Below, piece by piece: positions 1 to 7,977 of a stretch of 51,766 nucleotides of DNA; the first letter of the stretch is position 1; each line of letters starts with the position of its first letter. The translations under genes were made by a program, and so were the position numbers. A model generated the notes under the pieces. It did not search any database. It saw only the letters and a program-made list of their open reading frames with translations, and was not told where the DNA came from. The DNA comes from Roseateles chitinivorans. Lineage in GTDB: Bacteria; Pseudomonadota; Gammaproteobacteria; Burkholderiales; Burkholderiaceae_C. The stretch covers positions 1 to 51,766 of the forward strand of contig NZ_PEOG01000040.1 in NCBI RefSeq assembly GCF_002761755.1, read 5' to 3'.

Positions 1-230
1 ATCTTGGCGATGACCTGGTCCGAGGTCACCGTGCCGCCGTCGCCGACGACCAGCTCGGACAGCACGCCGGCGGACGGGGCCGGCACTTCGAGCACGACCT
101 TGTCGGTCTCGATCTCGATCAGGATTTCATCGATGGCCACGGCTTCGCCGGGCTTCTTCTTCCATTGCAGCAGCGTCGCTTCGGCGACCGACTCGGACAG
201 CTGGGGGACTTTGACTTCAACGATTGCCAT
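1..230 (-). CDS. sucB: Dihydrolipoyllysine succinyltransferase, E2 of 2-oxoglutarate dehydrogenase (N-terminal part)
   Basis: The first 76 residues are visible; the gene runs off the left edge of the window. They form a biotinyl-lipoyl domain, starting MAIVEVKVPQ, with the lipoyl-accepting lysine in the motif ETDKVVLEV (K44). E2 moves the succinyl group from E1 to CoA through this swinging lipoyl arm in the cytoplasmic 2-oxoglutarate dehydrogenase complex of the TCA cycle. The start ATG has GAGAGAAC a few bases upstream. It lies 118 bp downstream of the sucA stop on the same strand, the standard sucA-sucB order. The catalytic and E1/E3-binding domains lie outside the window, so the family assignment rests on the lipoyl domain plus context. 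Confidence 0.93.
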   Translation of the reverse strand, partial: MAIVEVKVPQLSESVAEATLLQWKKKPGEAVAIDEILIEIETDKVVLEVPAPSAGVLSELVVGDGGTVTSDQVIAK

Positions 231-348
231 GATGTTTGTTCTCTCGGTTTTTTCAGTAAACCGGAGCCTTGCGCCTGCCGGTCGCCGGGCCGCCCCGAGG
301 GCGGCGCCCGGCGCCGGTGTCATTGCGGCGCTTGGCGTCCGCAATGAC

Positions 349-3201
349 TCACTTGGTCAGCACGAAACCCTTCAGCTTGCCGAAGGCCTGCTCCAGCAGC
401 GCCTTCTGCTGCTCCTGGTGCAGGTGGGCGTAGCCCACGGCCGGCGATGCCGACGCGGGACGACCGGCGTAGCCGAGCTTCTGGCCGTCGGCCATGTTCT
501 CGTGGATGTAGTGCTGGACGAAGAACCAGGCACCCTGGTTCTGCGGCTCGTCCTGGCACCACACGATCTCGGCCAGGTTCGGGTACTTCTTGAGTTCGGC
601 GGCGAACGCCTTGTGGGGGAACGGATACAGCTGCTCGACGCGGACGATCGCGACGTCCTTCTTGTCGCCGCGGGCCTTCATCAGGTCGTAGGCGACCTTG
701 CCCGAGCAGGCGATCACGCGCTTGACCTTGCTGGCGTCGATCTCGGCGTTCACTTCGCCGATCACGGTGCGGAACTCACCCTTGGTGAACTCGCTCACCG
801 GCGAGGTGGCGTCCTTGGCGCGCAGCAGCGACTTCGGCGTCAGGATGACCAGCGGCTTGCGGAACATGCGCAGCATCTGGCGGCGCAGCAGATGGAAGAT
901 CTGCGACGCGCTCGTCGGCTGGACGATCTGCATGTTGTTGTCGGCGGCCAGCTGCATGAAGCGCTCCAGGCGGGCCGAGCTGTGCTCGGGGCCCTGGCCT
1001 TCATAGCCGTGCGGCAGCATCATCGTCAGGCCGTTGGCACGGCCCCACTTCACTTCGCCGGAGGCGATGAACTGGTCGATGACGACCTGCGCGCCGTTGA
1101 CGAAGTCGCCGAACTGGGCTTCCCAGATCGTCAGCGTCTGCGGATCCGCGGCGGCGTAGCCGTACTCGAAGCCCAGCACCGCCTCTTCCGACAGGATCGA
1201 GTCGATCACGACGAACGGGGCCTGGCCTTCCGCGACGTTCTGCAGCGGGATGTAGGTGCCTTCGTCGAAGCGCTCGCGGTTCTGGTCGTGCAGCACCGCA
1301 TGGCGGTGGGTGAACGTGCCACGGCCGCAGTCTTCACCGGACAGCCGCACCGGATAGCCCGAGGCCACCAGCGACGCGAAGGCCATGTGCTCGCCCATGC
1401 CCCAGTCGACGTTGATGTCGCCCCGGCCCATCGCGGCGCGATCGGCGATGACCTTCTCCACCAGCGTGTGGGCCTTGAAGCCGGCCGGCAGCGTGGTGAT
1501 CTTCTCGGACAGGCGCTTCCACTCGGCCACCGGCAGCGCGGTGTCGCAGCTGTCGGTCCACTTCTTGCCGAGGAACGGGGTCCAGTCGGTGGCGTACTTG
1601 CTCTTGAAGTTGGTCAGCACCGGGTCGACGGTGTGGCGGCCTTCGTCCATCGCGGCGCGGAAGGCCTTGACCATGCCGTCCGGACCATCGGCGGCCAGGA
1701 CCCCCTGGGCCACCAGCTTCTCGCCGTACAGCTTGCGCGTGCCGGGGTGCTGGCCGATCTTCTTGTACATCAGCGGCTGCGTCAGCGCGGGCGTGTCCTG
1801 CTCGTTGTGGCCGAGCTTGCGGAAGCAGACGATGTCGACGACCACGTCCTTCTTGAACTGCTGGCGGTACTCCAGCGCCAGCTGCGTGCACAGCACGACC
1901 GCTTCGGGATCGTCACCGTTCACGTGCAGCACCGGGGCCTCGATCATCTTGACGACGTCGGAGCAGTACAGCGTCGAGCGGGTGTCGCGCGGGTCGCTGG
2001 TGGTGAAACCGATCTGGTTGTTGATGACGATGTGGACGGTGCCGCCGGTGTAGTAGCCGCGCGTCTGCGCCAGCGCCAGCGTTTCCATCACGACGCCCTG
2101 GCCGGCGAAGGCCGCGTCACCGTGCACCAGCACGGGCAGCACCTGCTCGCCGGTCTTGTCGCCGCGGCGATCCATGCGGGCCTTGACCGAGCCCTCGACG
2201 ACCGGATTCACGATCTCCAGGTGCGACGGGTTGAAGGCCAGGCTCAGGTGGACCGGGCCGCCAGGGGTGGTCACGTCGCTGGAGAAGCCCTGGTGGTACT
2301 TCACGTCGCCGGACGGCAGGTCCTCGGGGGCGGTGTGATCGAACTCGGCGAACAGGTCCTTGGGCATCTTGCCCAGGGTGTTCACCAGCACGTTCAGGCG
2401 GCCGCGGTGGGCCATGCCGATGACGATCTCCTGCACACCCTTGATGCCGGCGCACTTGACCAGCTCGTCCATCGACACGATGAAGCTCTCGCCGCCTTCC
2501 AGCGAGAAACGCTTCTGGCCGACGTACTTGGTGTGCAGGTAGCGCTCCAGGCCTTCGGCGGCCGTCAGGCGCTCCAGGATCTGCTGCTTCTTCTCGGCCG
2601 TGTAGGTCGGCTTGCTGCGGATCGCCTCCAGGCGCTCCTGCCACCAGCGCTTCTCGGTCGGCTCGGTGACGTGCATGAACTCGGCGCCGACGGAGCCGCA
2701 GTAGGTCTCACGCAAGGCCTGCACGATCTCGCGCAGGGTCATGCGCTCGGCCTTGGTGAAATAGGTGTTGGTCGCACTGAAGGTGCGATCCATGTCGGTC
2801 TCGGTCAGACCGTAGGACGCGGGGTCCAGTTCGAGGATCTTGGGACGCTCGGTGCGCTTGAGCGGGTCCAGGTCGGCCCAGCGCGAGCCCAGCGTGCGGT
2901 ACGCGGCGATCAGCGACTGGACATGAACCTGCTTGCTGGCGACTTCCAGCTCGGCCGAGGACACCTTGTTGCCCAGGGCATTGGCCTTGGCGCGCTGCGC
3001 GAAGGACTCGACGACGGGGGCGTGGGGGACGTCGCGCTTGTCGCTGCCGTCGACGGCGGGGACATGCTGCAGCGCGTCGAAGTAGGCGCGCCAGTTGTCG
3101 GGCACGGCGCCCGGGTTGTCCAGGTATTGCTCGTACATCTCCTCGACGTAGGGCGCATTGCCCCCGAACAGATAGGAGTTCGAGCTGTATTGCTGCATCA
3201 T
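349..3201 (-). CDS. sucA: 2-oxoglutarate dehydrogenase E1 component
   Basis: This thiamine-diphosphate enzyme decarboxylates 2-oxoglutarate and succinylates the lipoyl group of E2. It is 950 residues, the full family length. The N-terminal segment (about residues 1-40, with SYLFGGNAPYVEEMY and NWRAYFD) is the region that binds E2 in the E. coli homologue. Recognisable core motifs are GMAHRGRLN, HGDAAFAGQG followed by NNQIGF (ThDP/Mg site), GHNEQDTPA, FTHRHAV and the C-terminal transketolase-like part ending in KGFVLTK. Two ATG codons are adjacent at the start (3201 and 3198), with GAGGTGA about 10 nt upstream. sucB follows. A second, diverged E1 gene lies at 12449-15130; this copy has the complete N-terminus and the E2 neighbour, so it is the housekeeping E1. 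Confidence 0.97.
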   Translation of the reverse strand: MMQQYSSNSYLFGGNAPYVEEMYEQYLDNPGAVPDNWRAYFDALQHVPAVDGSDKRDVPHAPVVESFAQRAKANALGNKVSSAELEVASKQVHVQSLIAAYRTLGSRWADLDPLKRTERPKILELDPASYGLTETDMDRTFSATNTYFTKAERMTLREIVQALRETYCGSVGAEFMHVTEPTEKRWWQERLEAIRSKPTYTAEKKQQILERLTAAEGLERYLHTKYVGQKRFSLEGGESFIVSMDELVKCAGIKGVQEIVIGMAHRGRLNVLVNTLGKMPKDLFAEFDHTAPEDLPSGDVKYHQGFSSDVTTPGGPVHLSLAFNPSHLEIVNPVVEGSVKARMDRRGDKTGEQVLPVLVHGDAAFAGQGVVMETLALAQTRGYYTGGTVHIVINNQIGFTTSDPRDTRSTLYCSDVVKMIEAPVLHVNGDDPEAVVLCTQLALEYRQQFKKDVVVDIVCFRKLGHNEQDTPALTQPLMYKKIGQHPGTRKLYGEKLVAQGVLAADGPDGMVKAFRAAMDEGRHTVDPVLTNFKSKYATDWTPFLGKKWTDSCDTALPVAEWKRLSEKITTLPAGFKAHTLVEKVIADRAAMGRGDINVDWGMGEHMAFASLVASGYPVRLSGEDCGRGTFTHRHAVLHDQNRERFDEGTYIPLQNVAEGQAPFVVIDSILSEEAVLGFEYGYAAADPQTLTIWEAQFGDFVNGAQVVIDQFIASGEVKWGRANGLTMMLPHGYEGQGPEHSSARLERFMQLAADNNMQIVQPTSASQIFHLLRRQMLRMFRKPLVILTPKSLLRAKDATSPVSEFTKGEFRTVIGEVNAEIDASKVKRVIACSGKVAYDLMKARGDKKDVAIVRVEQLYPFPHKAFAAELKKYPNLAEIVWCQDEPQNQGAWFFVQHYIHENMADGQKLGYAGRPASASPAVGYAHLHQEQQKALLEQAFGKLKGFVLTK

Positions 3202-3348
3202 CTTTCGCTCACCTCTGCCCCGGCTTCCAGGGCGATCGGCTGGTTAACAAACCTTCCGCGACACGGCTTGACCGGTTGGCGGATTGCGACCCGCCTTTGC
3301 TGTTGCCAGAAAAGGGGACGGGAAGGACCTCAAAGTCACAAGCGCAGG

Positions 3349-3357
3349 ACTGTAGCA
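3349..3357 (-). promoter_or_regulatory. Candidate extended -10 promoter of sucA
   Basis: Read on the minus strand, TGCTACAGT forms an extended -10 element (TGn plus TACAGT) about 148 bp before the sucA start. No convincing -35 is visible. The 345-bp stretch 3202-3546 between sucA and the divergent oxygenase holds this element, a plus-strand promoter candidate and a 10-bp palindrome (CAAACGTTTG, 3448-3457); I see no gene in it. Confidence 0.4.
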
Positions 3358-3454
3358 CCACGCCGGTTCCAGCGTTGTTGCGGGTTCGCCCAATTGTTGT
3401 GCGGGCTGTCCATGACGGGAATCAAGCGAGCAGCGCTTCACGTCATACAAACGT

Positions 3455-3484
3455 TTGCGATGAAATAGCCCATAGAAGTAGACT
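3455..3484 (+). promoter_or_regulatory. Candidate sigma70 promoter of the 2OG/Fe(II) oxygenase
   Basis: TTGCGA (3455-3460), an 18-bp spacer and TAGACT (3479-3484) make a reasonable promoter 63 bp before the gene at 3547. The palindrome CAAACGTTTG (3448-3457) overlaps the -35 and could be an operator. This is pattern reading only. Confidence 0.4.
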
Positions 3485-3546
3485 GCGCGCTGGCGTACCG
3501 CCCCGAGATTGAATGGCGGACTGCCCGGGACCACAGGAGATCCCAC

Positions 3547-4389
3547 ATGCAAGTTCGAGTCGTCGACTACCGCGCCGCGGATGCGGCCGAGCAATTCACC
3601 CGCTCCCTGCACGAGACAGGCTTCGGCGTCCTGGTGAACCACCCCCTGCCGCAGGAACTGGTCGAGAAGATCTACGCCGACTGGCTGGCCTATTTCAATG
3701 GCAGCGAGAAGCATGAGCTGGCGTTCTCCAAGGAGACGCAGGACGGCTACTTCTCCACCGAGATCTCGGAAACCGCCAAGGGCCACACGCAGAAGGACAT
3801 CAAGGAGTACTTCCACATCTACCCGTGGGGACGCATTCCGGCTTCGCTGAAGGACGACGCGATGCGCTACTACCGCATCGCCAACGACCTGGCGGCGGAA
3901 CTGCTGTCCTGGGTGGAGAAGCACACCCCGGCCGAGATCGCGAAGAACTACCGCGAGCCGCTGTCCAACATGATCAAGGACAGCCGGCTGACGCTGCTGC
4001 GGGTGCTGCGTTATCCGCCGCTGACGGGCAACGAGCCGGCCGGCTCGCTGCGGGCGGCCGCGCATGGCGACATCAACCTGCTGACCATCCTGCCGGCGGC
4101 CAACGAGCCCGGCCTGCAGGTGCAGGGCAAGGACGGCGAGTGGGTGGACGTGCCCGGCGACTTCGGCATGCTGATCATCAACATCGGCGACATGCTGCAG
4201 GAGGCCTCGCAAGGCTATTACCCGTCGACGCAGCACCGCGTGGTGAACCCGACCGGCGAAGGCGCGAAGAAGAGCCGCGTGTCGCTGCCGCTGTTCCTGC
4301 ATCCGCGCGAGGACGTGGTGCTGTCGGACCGCTACACCGCGCACACCTACCTGGAAGAGCGTTTGCGGGAGCTGGGCGTCAAGGCCTGA
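3547..4389 (+). CDS. 2-oxoglutarate/Fe(II)-dependent oxygenase, isopenicillin N synthase-like
   Basis: A 280-residue cytoplasmic protein with the double-stranded beta-helix iron site of the family: H173 and D175 in AAHGDINLL, H230 in STQHRVVNP, and the 2-oxoglutarate-binding R244-x-S246 in KSRVSLPLF. The N-terminal part (TGFGVLVNHPLP) matches the DIOX_N region of isopenicillin N synthase/flavonol synthase-like enzymes. These oxidise small molecules using 2-oxoglutarate and O2; the substrate here cannot be read from sequence. The start is set by AGGAGA 6 nt upstream of the ATG. It is divergent from sucA, whose product consumes the same co-substrate, but a functional link is only a guess. Confidence 0.88.
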   Translation: MQVRVVDYRAADAAEQFTRSLHETGFGVLVNHPLPQELVEKIYADWLAYFNGSEKHELAFSKETQDGYFSTEISETAKGHTQKDIKEYFHIYPWGRIPASLKDDAMRYYRIANDLAAELLSWVEKHTPAEIAKNYREPLSNMIKDSRLTLLRVLRYPPLTGNEPAGSLRAAAHGDINLLTILPAANEPGLQVQGKDGEWVDVPGDFGMLIINIGDMLQEASQGYYPSTQHRVVNPTGEGAKKSRVSLPLFLHPREDVVLSDRYTAHTYLEERLRELGVKA

Positions 4390-4409
4390 CGCCCTTCCCC
4401 CGACAAGAC

Positions 4410-4440
4410 GGGCCCATTCCATGGCGGGAACGGGCCCTTT
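4410..4440. terminator. Bidirectional terminator between convergent genes
   Basis: GGGCCC (4410-4415) and TTCC pair with GGAA and GGGCCC (4432-4437) around a 6-nt loop, with one A-C mismatch. A short T run follows on the plus strand. It sits in the 55-bp gap between two convergent genes. Confidence 0.65.
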
Positions 4441-4444
4441 CTCC

Positions 4445-5572
4445 TTACAGGCTCTTCAACGGCACCACATCCTTGCCCTTGAAGGTGAACACCGTGACGG
4501 CGGACGACTTCAGGTCGTGCTTGTCGTCATAGGCGTACTCGCCGGCCACGCCCGCGTAGCTCGACTTGGCCAGATGCTCGCCGACCTTCTTGGGATCGGT
4601 GGACTGCGTCGCTTCCATCGCGCCGGCCAGCAGGTAAGCGCCGTCGTAGAAGGCCGCCGCGTAGGTCAGCGGATCGCGCTTGAACTCGGCCTTGTACTTC
4701 TCGAGGAACTTCTTGCCCTTGTCGCTGCGGTCGATCAGCGCGCCGCCCTGGGTGCAGTAGGCATTCAGCTCGGTCGTGATCTGCGACAGCGTCGCCGTCT
4801 CGGTCGAGCAGATGCCGTCGCCGCCCAGCAGCGGCGCGGTGATGCCCAGGCCGCGCATCTGGCGCAGCAGCGGACCGCCTTGCGCGGAGTAGCCGCCGTA
4901 GAACACCGCGTCCGGCTTGGCGGCCTTGACCGCGGTCAGGATGCTGCTGAAGTCCGTCGCCTTGTCGTTGGTGAATTCCTTGGCCACCACCTTCAGGCCC
5001 AGCTTGGCGGCCTGCGCGGTGAACTCCTGGGCGACGCCCTGGCCGTAGGCGGTGCGGTCGTCGATGACCGCGACGGTCTTGACCTTCAGGTCCTGCGCCG
5101 CGTAGACGGCCATCTTGGCGCCGAGCTGGTTGTCGGTCGCGCCGATGCGGAACAGGTTGGACTGGTTGGGCTGCTGCGTGATGCGCGGATTGGAGGCCAC
5201 GGTCAGCACGATCACGCCACCGTCGGAGAACACGCGCGAGGCCGGCATCGTCACGCCCGAGTTGTACGGGCCGAGCACGAAGCGGACCTTCTTGTCCACC
5301 AGCGCCTGGGCCACCTGCACGCCCTGGCGCGGATCGGCGACATCGTCGTTGACGTCGAGCTCGAAGATCACCGGCTTGCCGCCGATCTTCATGCCCTTGG
5401 CATTGAGTTCCTTGATGGCCAGCGCGGCGCCGTCGCGGTTGTCCGTGCCGTAGCCGGCCTGCGGGCCGGTGATCGGGCTCATGAAACCGATGCGCACGCG
5501 CTCCTGCGCCTGGGCGCCCAGCGCCACCAGGCCGGCGGCCAGCACCAGCAACTTCAACGAGATCTTCTTCAT
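4445..5572 (-). CDS. Branched-chain amino-acid-type ABC transporter substrate-binding protein
   Basis: A 375-residue periplasmic binding protein of the LivJ/LivK (Peripla_BP_6) family. It has an N-terminal signal peptide (MKKISLKLLVLAAGLVAL, cleavage near GAQA-QE) and the characteristic IGFMSPITGPQAGYG segment, followed by NRDGAALAIKELNAKG. Later signatures are GPYNSGVTMPAS and a C-terminal FDGAYLL-like region. It would capture a branched-chain amino acid or another small organic acid for an ABC permease. GAGGAAGA lies just upstream of the ATG. No permease or ATPase gene is nearby, so it is an orphan binding protein here. Substrate is not determinable from sequence; family members also bind aromatic acids, amides and urea. 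Confidence 0.9.
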   Translation of the reverse strand: MKKISLKLLVLAAGLVALGAQAQERVRIGFMSPITGPQAGYGTDNRDGAALAIKELNAKGMKIGGKPVIFELDVNDDVADPRQGVQVAQALVDKKVRFVLGPYNSGVTMPASRVFSDGGVIVLTVASNPRITQQPNQSNLFRIGATDNQLGAKMAVYAAQDLKVKTVAVIDDRTAYGQGVAQEFTAQAAKLGLKVVAKEFTNDKATDFSSILTAVKAAKPDAVFYGGYSAQGGPLLRQMRGLGITAPLLGGDGICSTETATLSQITTELNAYCTQGGALIDRSDKGKKFLEKYKAEFKRDPLTYAAAFYDGAYLLAGAMEATQSTDPKKVGEHLAKSSYAGVAGEYAYDDKHDLKSSAVTVFTFKGKDVVPLKSL

Positions 5573-5594
5573 GGGTCTTCCTCGGTCAGGTCGT

Positions 5595-5636
5595 CCCGGG
5601 ATCGATTCCCGGGAGGGGTCTTCCCCGATAGGGGAA
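5595..5636 (-). promoter_or_regulatory. Two perfect inverted repeats in the leader of the LivK-like gene
   Basis: CCCGGGA/TCCCGGG (5595-5613, loop TCGAT) and TTCCCC/GGGGAA (5621-5636, loop GATA) lie within 65 bp upstream of the gene starting at 5572. They could be RNA hairpins in the leader or protein-binding palindromes. Function unknown. Confidence 0.45.
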
Positions 5637-5736
5637 ACGCGAGTCTACGTAAAGACGCCAGCACCCGACCGAGCACCGCACCGAAGTGCGCAACGAGACC
5701 ACCGTCCTCACCCATCCCTTGCGTCTACAGTGGCGC

Positions 5737-6108
5737 ATGGTCCGCCCCCTCTCCGGCAGCGTCATCTGGATCCAGCCGGAGGCACCCCCCAAGCCCGCCG
5801 TCGGCGCGCCCTGCAATGGCTGCGGCGTGTGCTGCCTGGTCGAGCCCTGCCCGCTGGGCATGCTGGTGAGCCTCAAGCGCGAAGGCGCCTGCCGCGCGCT
5901 GGTGTGGTCCGAGGCCGACCGCCAGTACCGCTGCGGCATGCTGGTGCATCCGAGCCGCTATGTGGGGCTGCGCACATTCCGGCCGGAGGGCCTGGTCAAC
6001 CGCCTGATCCGTCGCTACGCGCGCCGCATGATCGCCGCCGGCATCGGCTGCGACGCCGCGATCGACATCGAGGCTCCCGCCGGCACGACGCCTCCGGAGA
6101 AGCGCTAA
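5737..6108 (+). CDS. Small cysteine-cluster protein, function unknown
   Basis: A protein of 123 residues from the ATG at 5737, or 140 from a GTG at 5686. I prefer 5737 because the segment SGSVIWIQPEAPPKPAVG then sits at the N-terminus; neither start has a clear ribosome-binding site. The core is cysteine-rich: CNGCGVCC, then EPCPLG, GACRAL and YRCGML, a pattern that could hold a metal or iron-sulfur cluster (compare YkgJ-type clusters). A basic stretch (RLIRRYARR) follows near the C-terminus. No signal peptide is evident. It is divergent from the LivK-like gene and 71 bp upstream of the first peptide-binding protein. I do not recognise a defined function. Confidence 0.75.
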   Translation: MVRPLSGSVIWIQPEAPPKPAVGAPCNGCGVCCLVEPCPLGMLVSLKREGACRALVWSEADRQYRCGMLVHPSRYVGLRTFRPEGLVNRLIRRYARRMIAAGIGCDAAIDIEAPAGTTPPEKR

Positions 6109-6179
6109 GCAACACCCGGCACCACCGGGCATAGCATGGTCCGCGCATCGCCTGATCCGGGCTTGATCGGAGGTTCCCC

Positions 6180-7799
6180 ATGACTCGTCTGCCGAGCGCT
6201 CCGCGCTTCGCTCGCGCCCACGCGGCGCTGTCCCTGGCGATCGCGCTCGGCGCGGCGACCGCCGCCACCCTCGCCGCCTCGTCCGCCCACGCCGTGCCGC
6301 TGCGCTGGACGGCGCAGAACGACGTGCTGACGCTGGATCCGCATTCGCAGGACCACACCACCACCAGCGCCATCCTGCAGCACGCCTACGAGGGCCTGAC
6401 CCGCTACAACGAGCAGTGGGAGATCGAGCCCTGCCTGGCCACGAAGTGGACGCAGATCAGCCCGACGCAGGTGCGCTTCGAGCTGCGCAAGGGCGTGAAG
6501 TTCCACGACGGCTCGCCCTTCACCGCGGACGACGTGGTCTTCAGCTTCGACCGCATCCGCCAGCCGCAGGGCACGATGCAGATCTACGTCACCGGCATCA
6601 AGGAGATCAGGAAGGTCGACGACTTCACCGTGGACCTGATCCTCGAATCGCCGCAGCCGATCCTACTGCGCAACCTGGTCGACTTCCGGATCATGAGCAA
6701 GGCCTGGTCCGAGAAGAACAAGGCCACCCAGATGGCCGATTACAAGGCCAAGGACGAGAACTACGCCAGCCGCCATGCCTCGGGCACCGGCCCCTACGAG
6801 ATCACCTCGTGGCAGCCGGACCAGAAGGTCTCGATGGTCATCAACAAGGGCTGGTGGGACAAGAACAAGGGCAACATCACCGAGGTCAGCTACATCCCGA
6901 TCAAGTCCGACCCGACGCGCGTCGCGGCGCTCACCTCCGGCGACGTGGACCTGCTGACCGACGTGCCCACGCAGGACGTCGGCGCGCTCAAGGCGGATGC
7001 CAAGCTCAAGTCGATCGACGGCCCCGAGACCCGCACCATCTTCTTCGCGATGGACCTGGGCAGCGACGAGCTGCGCGGCGCGTCGGTCAAGGGCAAGAAC
7101 CCGTTCAAGGACGTGCGGGTGCGCGAGGCACTGTCGCTGGCCATCGACCGCGAGGCGATCAAGCGCAGCATCATGCGCGGGCTGTCGGTGCCCGCCGCGC
7201 TGATGGTCGCCCCCGGCGTCCATGGCTACGACGCCGCGCTGGACAAGCCGCGGACGCCCGACCTCGCGAAGGCGAAGAAACTGCTGGCCGACGCCGGCTA
7301 TCCCAGCGGCTTCGAGGTCCCGCTGAACTGCCCCAACAACCGCTACGTCAACGACGAGAAGATCTGCCTGGCCGTCGTGTCGATGTGGAGCAAGATCGGC
7401 ATCACCGCGCGGCTGACGGCGCAGCCGATGTCCCAGCACAGCCAGCTGTTCCAGCGCTTCGAGGCGCCGCTGTACATGCTGGGCTGGGGCGTCTCCACCC
7501 GCGACGCGCTGTATGCGATGCAGGCGCTGGCCCGCACCCGCAGCGGCGGCGCGGATGGCAGCTTCAACTTCTCCAAGGTCAGCGATCCCGCGCTGGACCG
7601 GCTGATCGACGCCGCCAAGAGCGAGAGCGACACCGCCAAGCGCGACGCGCTGCTGCGCGACGGTCTGGTGCGGATCCGCGACCAGTACCTCTTCATCCCG
7701 CTGCACCACCAGGTCCGTCCGTGGGCGATGCGCGCCAACCTGCAGACGCTGCACCGCTCCAACGACCGGCCCGAGGCCCGCTTCACCACCATCAAGTGA
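6180..7799 (+). CDS. ABC transporter substrate-binding protein, peptide/oligopeptide type (copy 1)
   Basis: A 539-residue extracellular solute-binding protein of family 5 (DppA/OppA/NikA class). The signal peptide ends at AHA-VPLRW. The family signature FRLRxGVKFHDGxPFTADDVVFS appears as ELRKGVKFHDGSPFTADDVV; other typical stretches are SGTGPYEITSW and AGYPSGFEVPL. It would deliver peptides or another solute to an inner-membrane ABC permease. GGAGG lies 6 nt before the ATG. The next gene is a close paralogue in the same orientation; no dpp/opp permease or ATPase is in the window, so the transporter they serve must be encoded elsewhere. Substrate unknown. Confidence 0.93.
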   Translation: MTRLPSAPRFARAHAALSLAIALGAATAATLAASSAHAVPLRWTAQNDVLTLDPHSQDHTTTSAILQHAYEGLTRYNEQWEIEPCLATKWTQISPTQVRFELRKGVKFHDGSPFTADDVVFSFDRIRQPQGTMQIYVTGIKEIRKVDDFTVDLILESPQPILLRNLVDFRIMSKAWSEKNKATQMADYKAKDENYASRHASGTGPYEITSWQPDQKVSMVINKGWWDKNKGNITEVSYIPIKSDPTRVAALTSGDVDLLTDVPTQDVGALKADAKLKSIDGPETRTIFFAMDLGSDELRGASVKGKNPFKDVRVREALSLAIDREAIKRSIMRGLSVPAALMVAPGVHGYDAALDKPRTPDLAKAKKLLADAGYPSGFEVPLNCPNNRYVNDEKICLAVVSMWSKIGITARLTAQPMSQHSQLFQRFEAPLYMLGWGVSTRDALYAMQALARTRSGGADGSFNFSKVSDPALDRLIDAAKSESDTAKRDALLRDGLVRIRDQYLFIPLHHQVRPWAMRANLQTLHRSNDRPEARFTTIK

Positions 7800-7813
7800 C
7801 CGGCGCGGCGCTC

Positions 7814-7894
7814 CCGGTCCGGCGCGCGTCCTGACGGACCGGTCGCGACAGCTGGGTTTTCCGGTCCACCCCTGGGGCAATCCCCAGGGTGGAC
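7814..7894. repeat. Two hairpins between the paralogous binding-protein genes
   Basis: CCGGTCCG (7814-7821) pairs with CGGACCGG (7835-7842), followed by a short T run at 7857-7860, a plausible terminator for copy 1. A second, stronger hairpin pairs 7864-7877 with 7882-7894 around the loop CAAT, with a single C bulge. It has no T run and may be a leader structure of copy 2 or an intergenic repeat. Confidence 0.55.
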
Positions 7895-7977
7895 GGCTCT
7901 CCCGGACCGGGTCCCGACGGCTAGCATCCAGGCGACTTCACGTTTGCTTAACGACGTTGCCAAGGGAGCTACCGCTC

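Noticed and set aside
4..3468. Long plus-strand reading frame opposite sucA (over 1100 codons)
   Set aside because: It is the antisense shadow of sucB/sucA in high-GC DNA: composition is dominated by Arg, Ala, Leu, His, Val and Gln, with no recognisable domain, while the minus strand encodes complete SucA.
7957..7977. TTG start for the second binding protein
   Set aside because: The ATG at 7978 has AAGGGAG at proper distance; the TTG would place that site inside the coding region.
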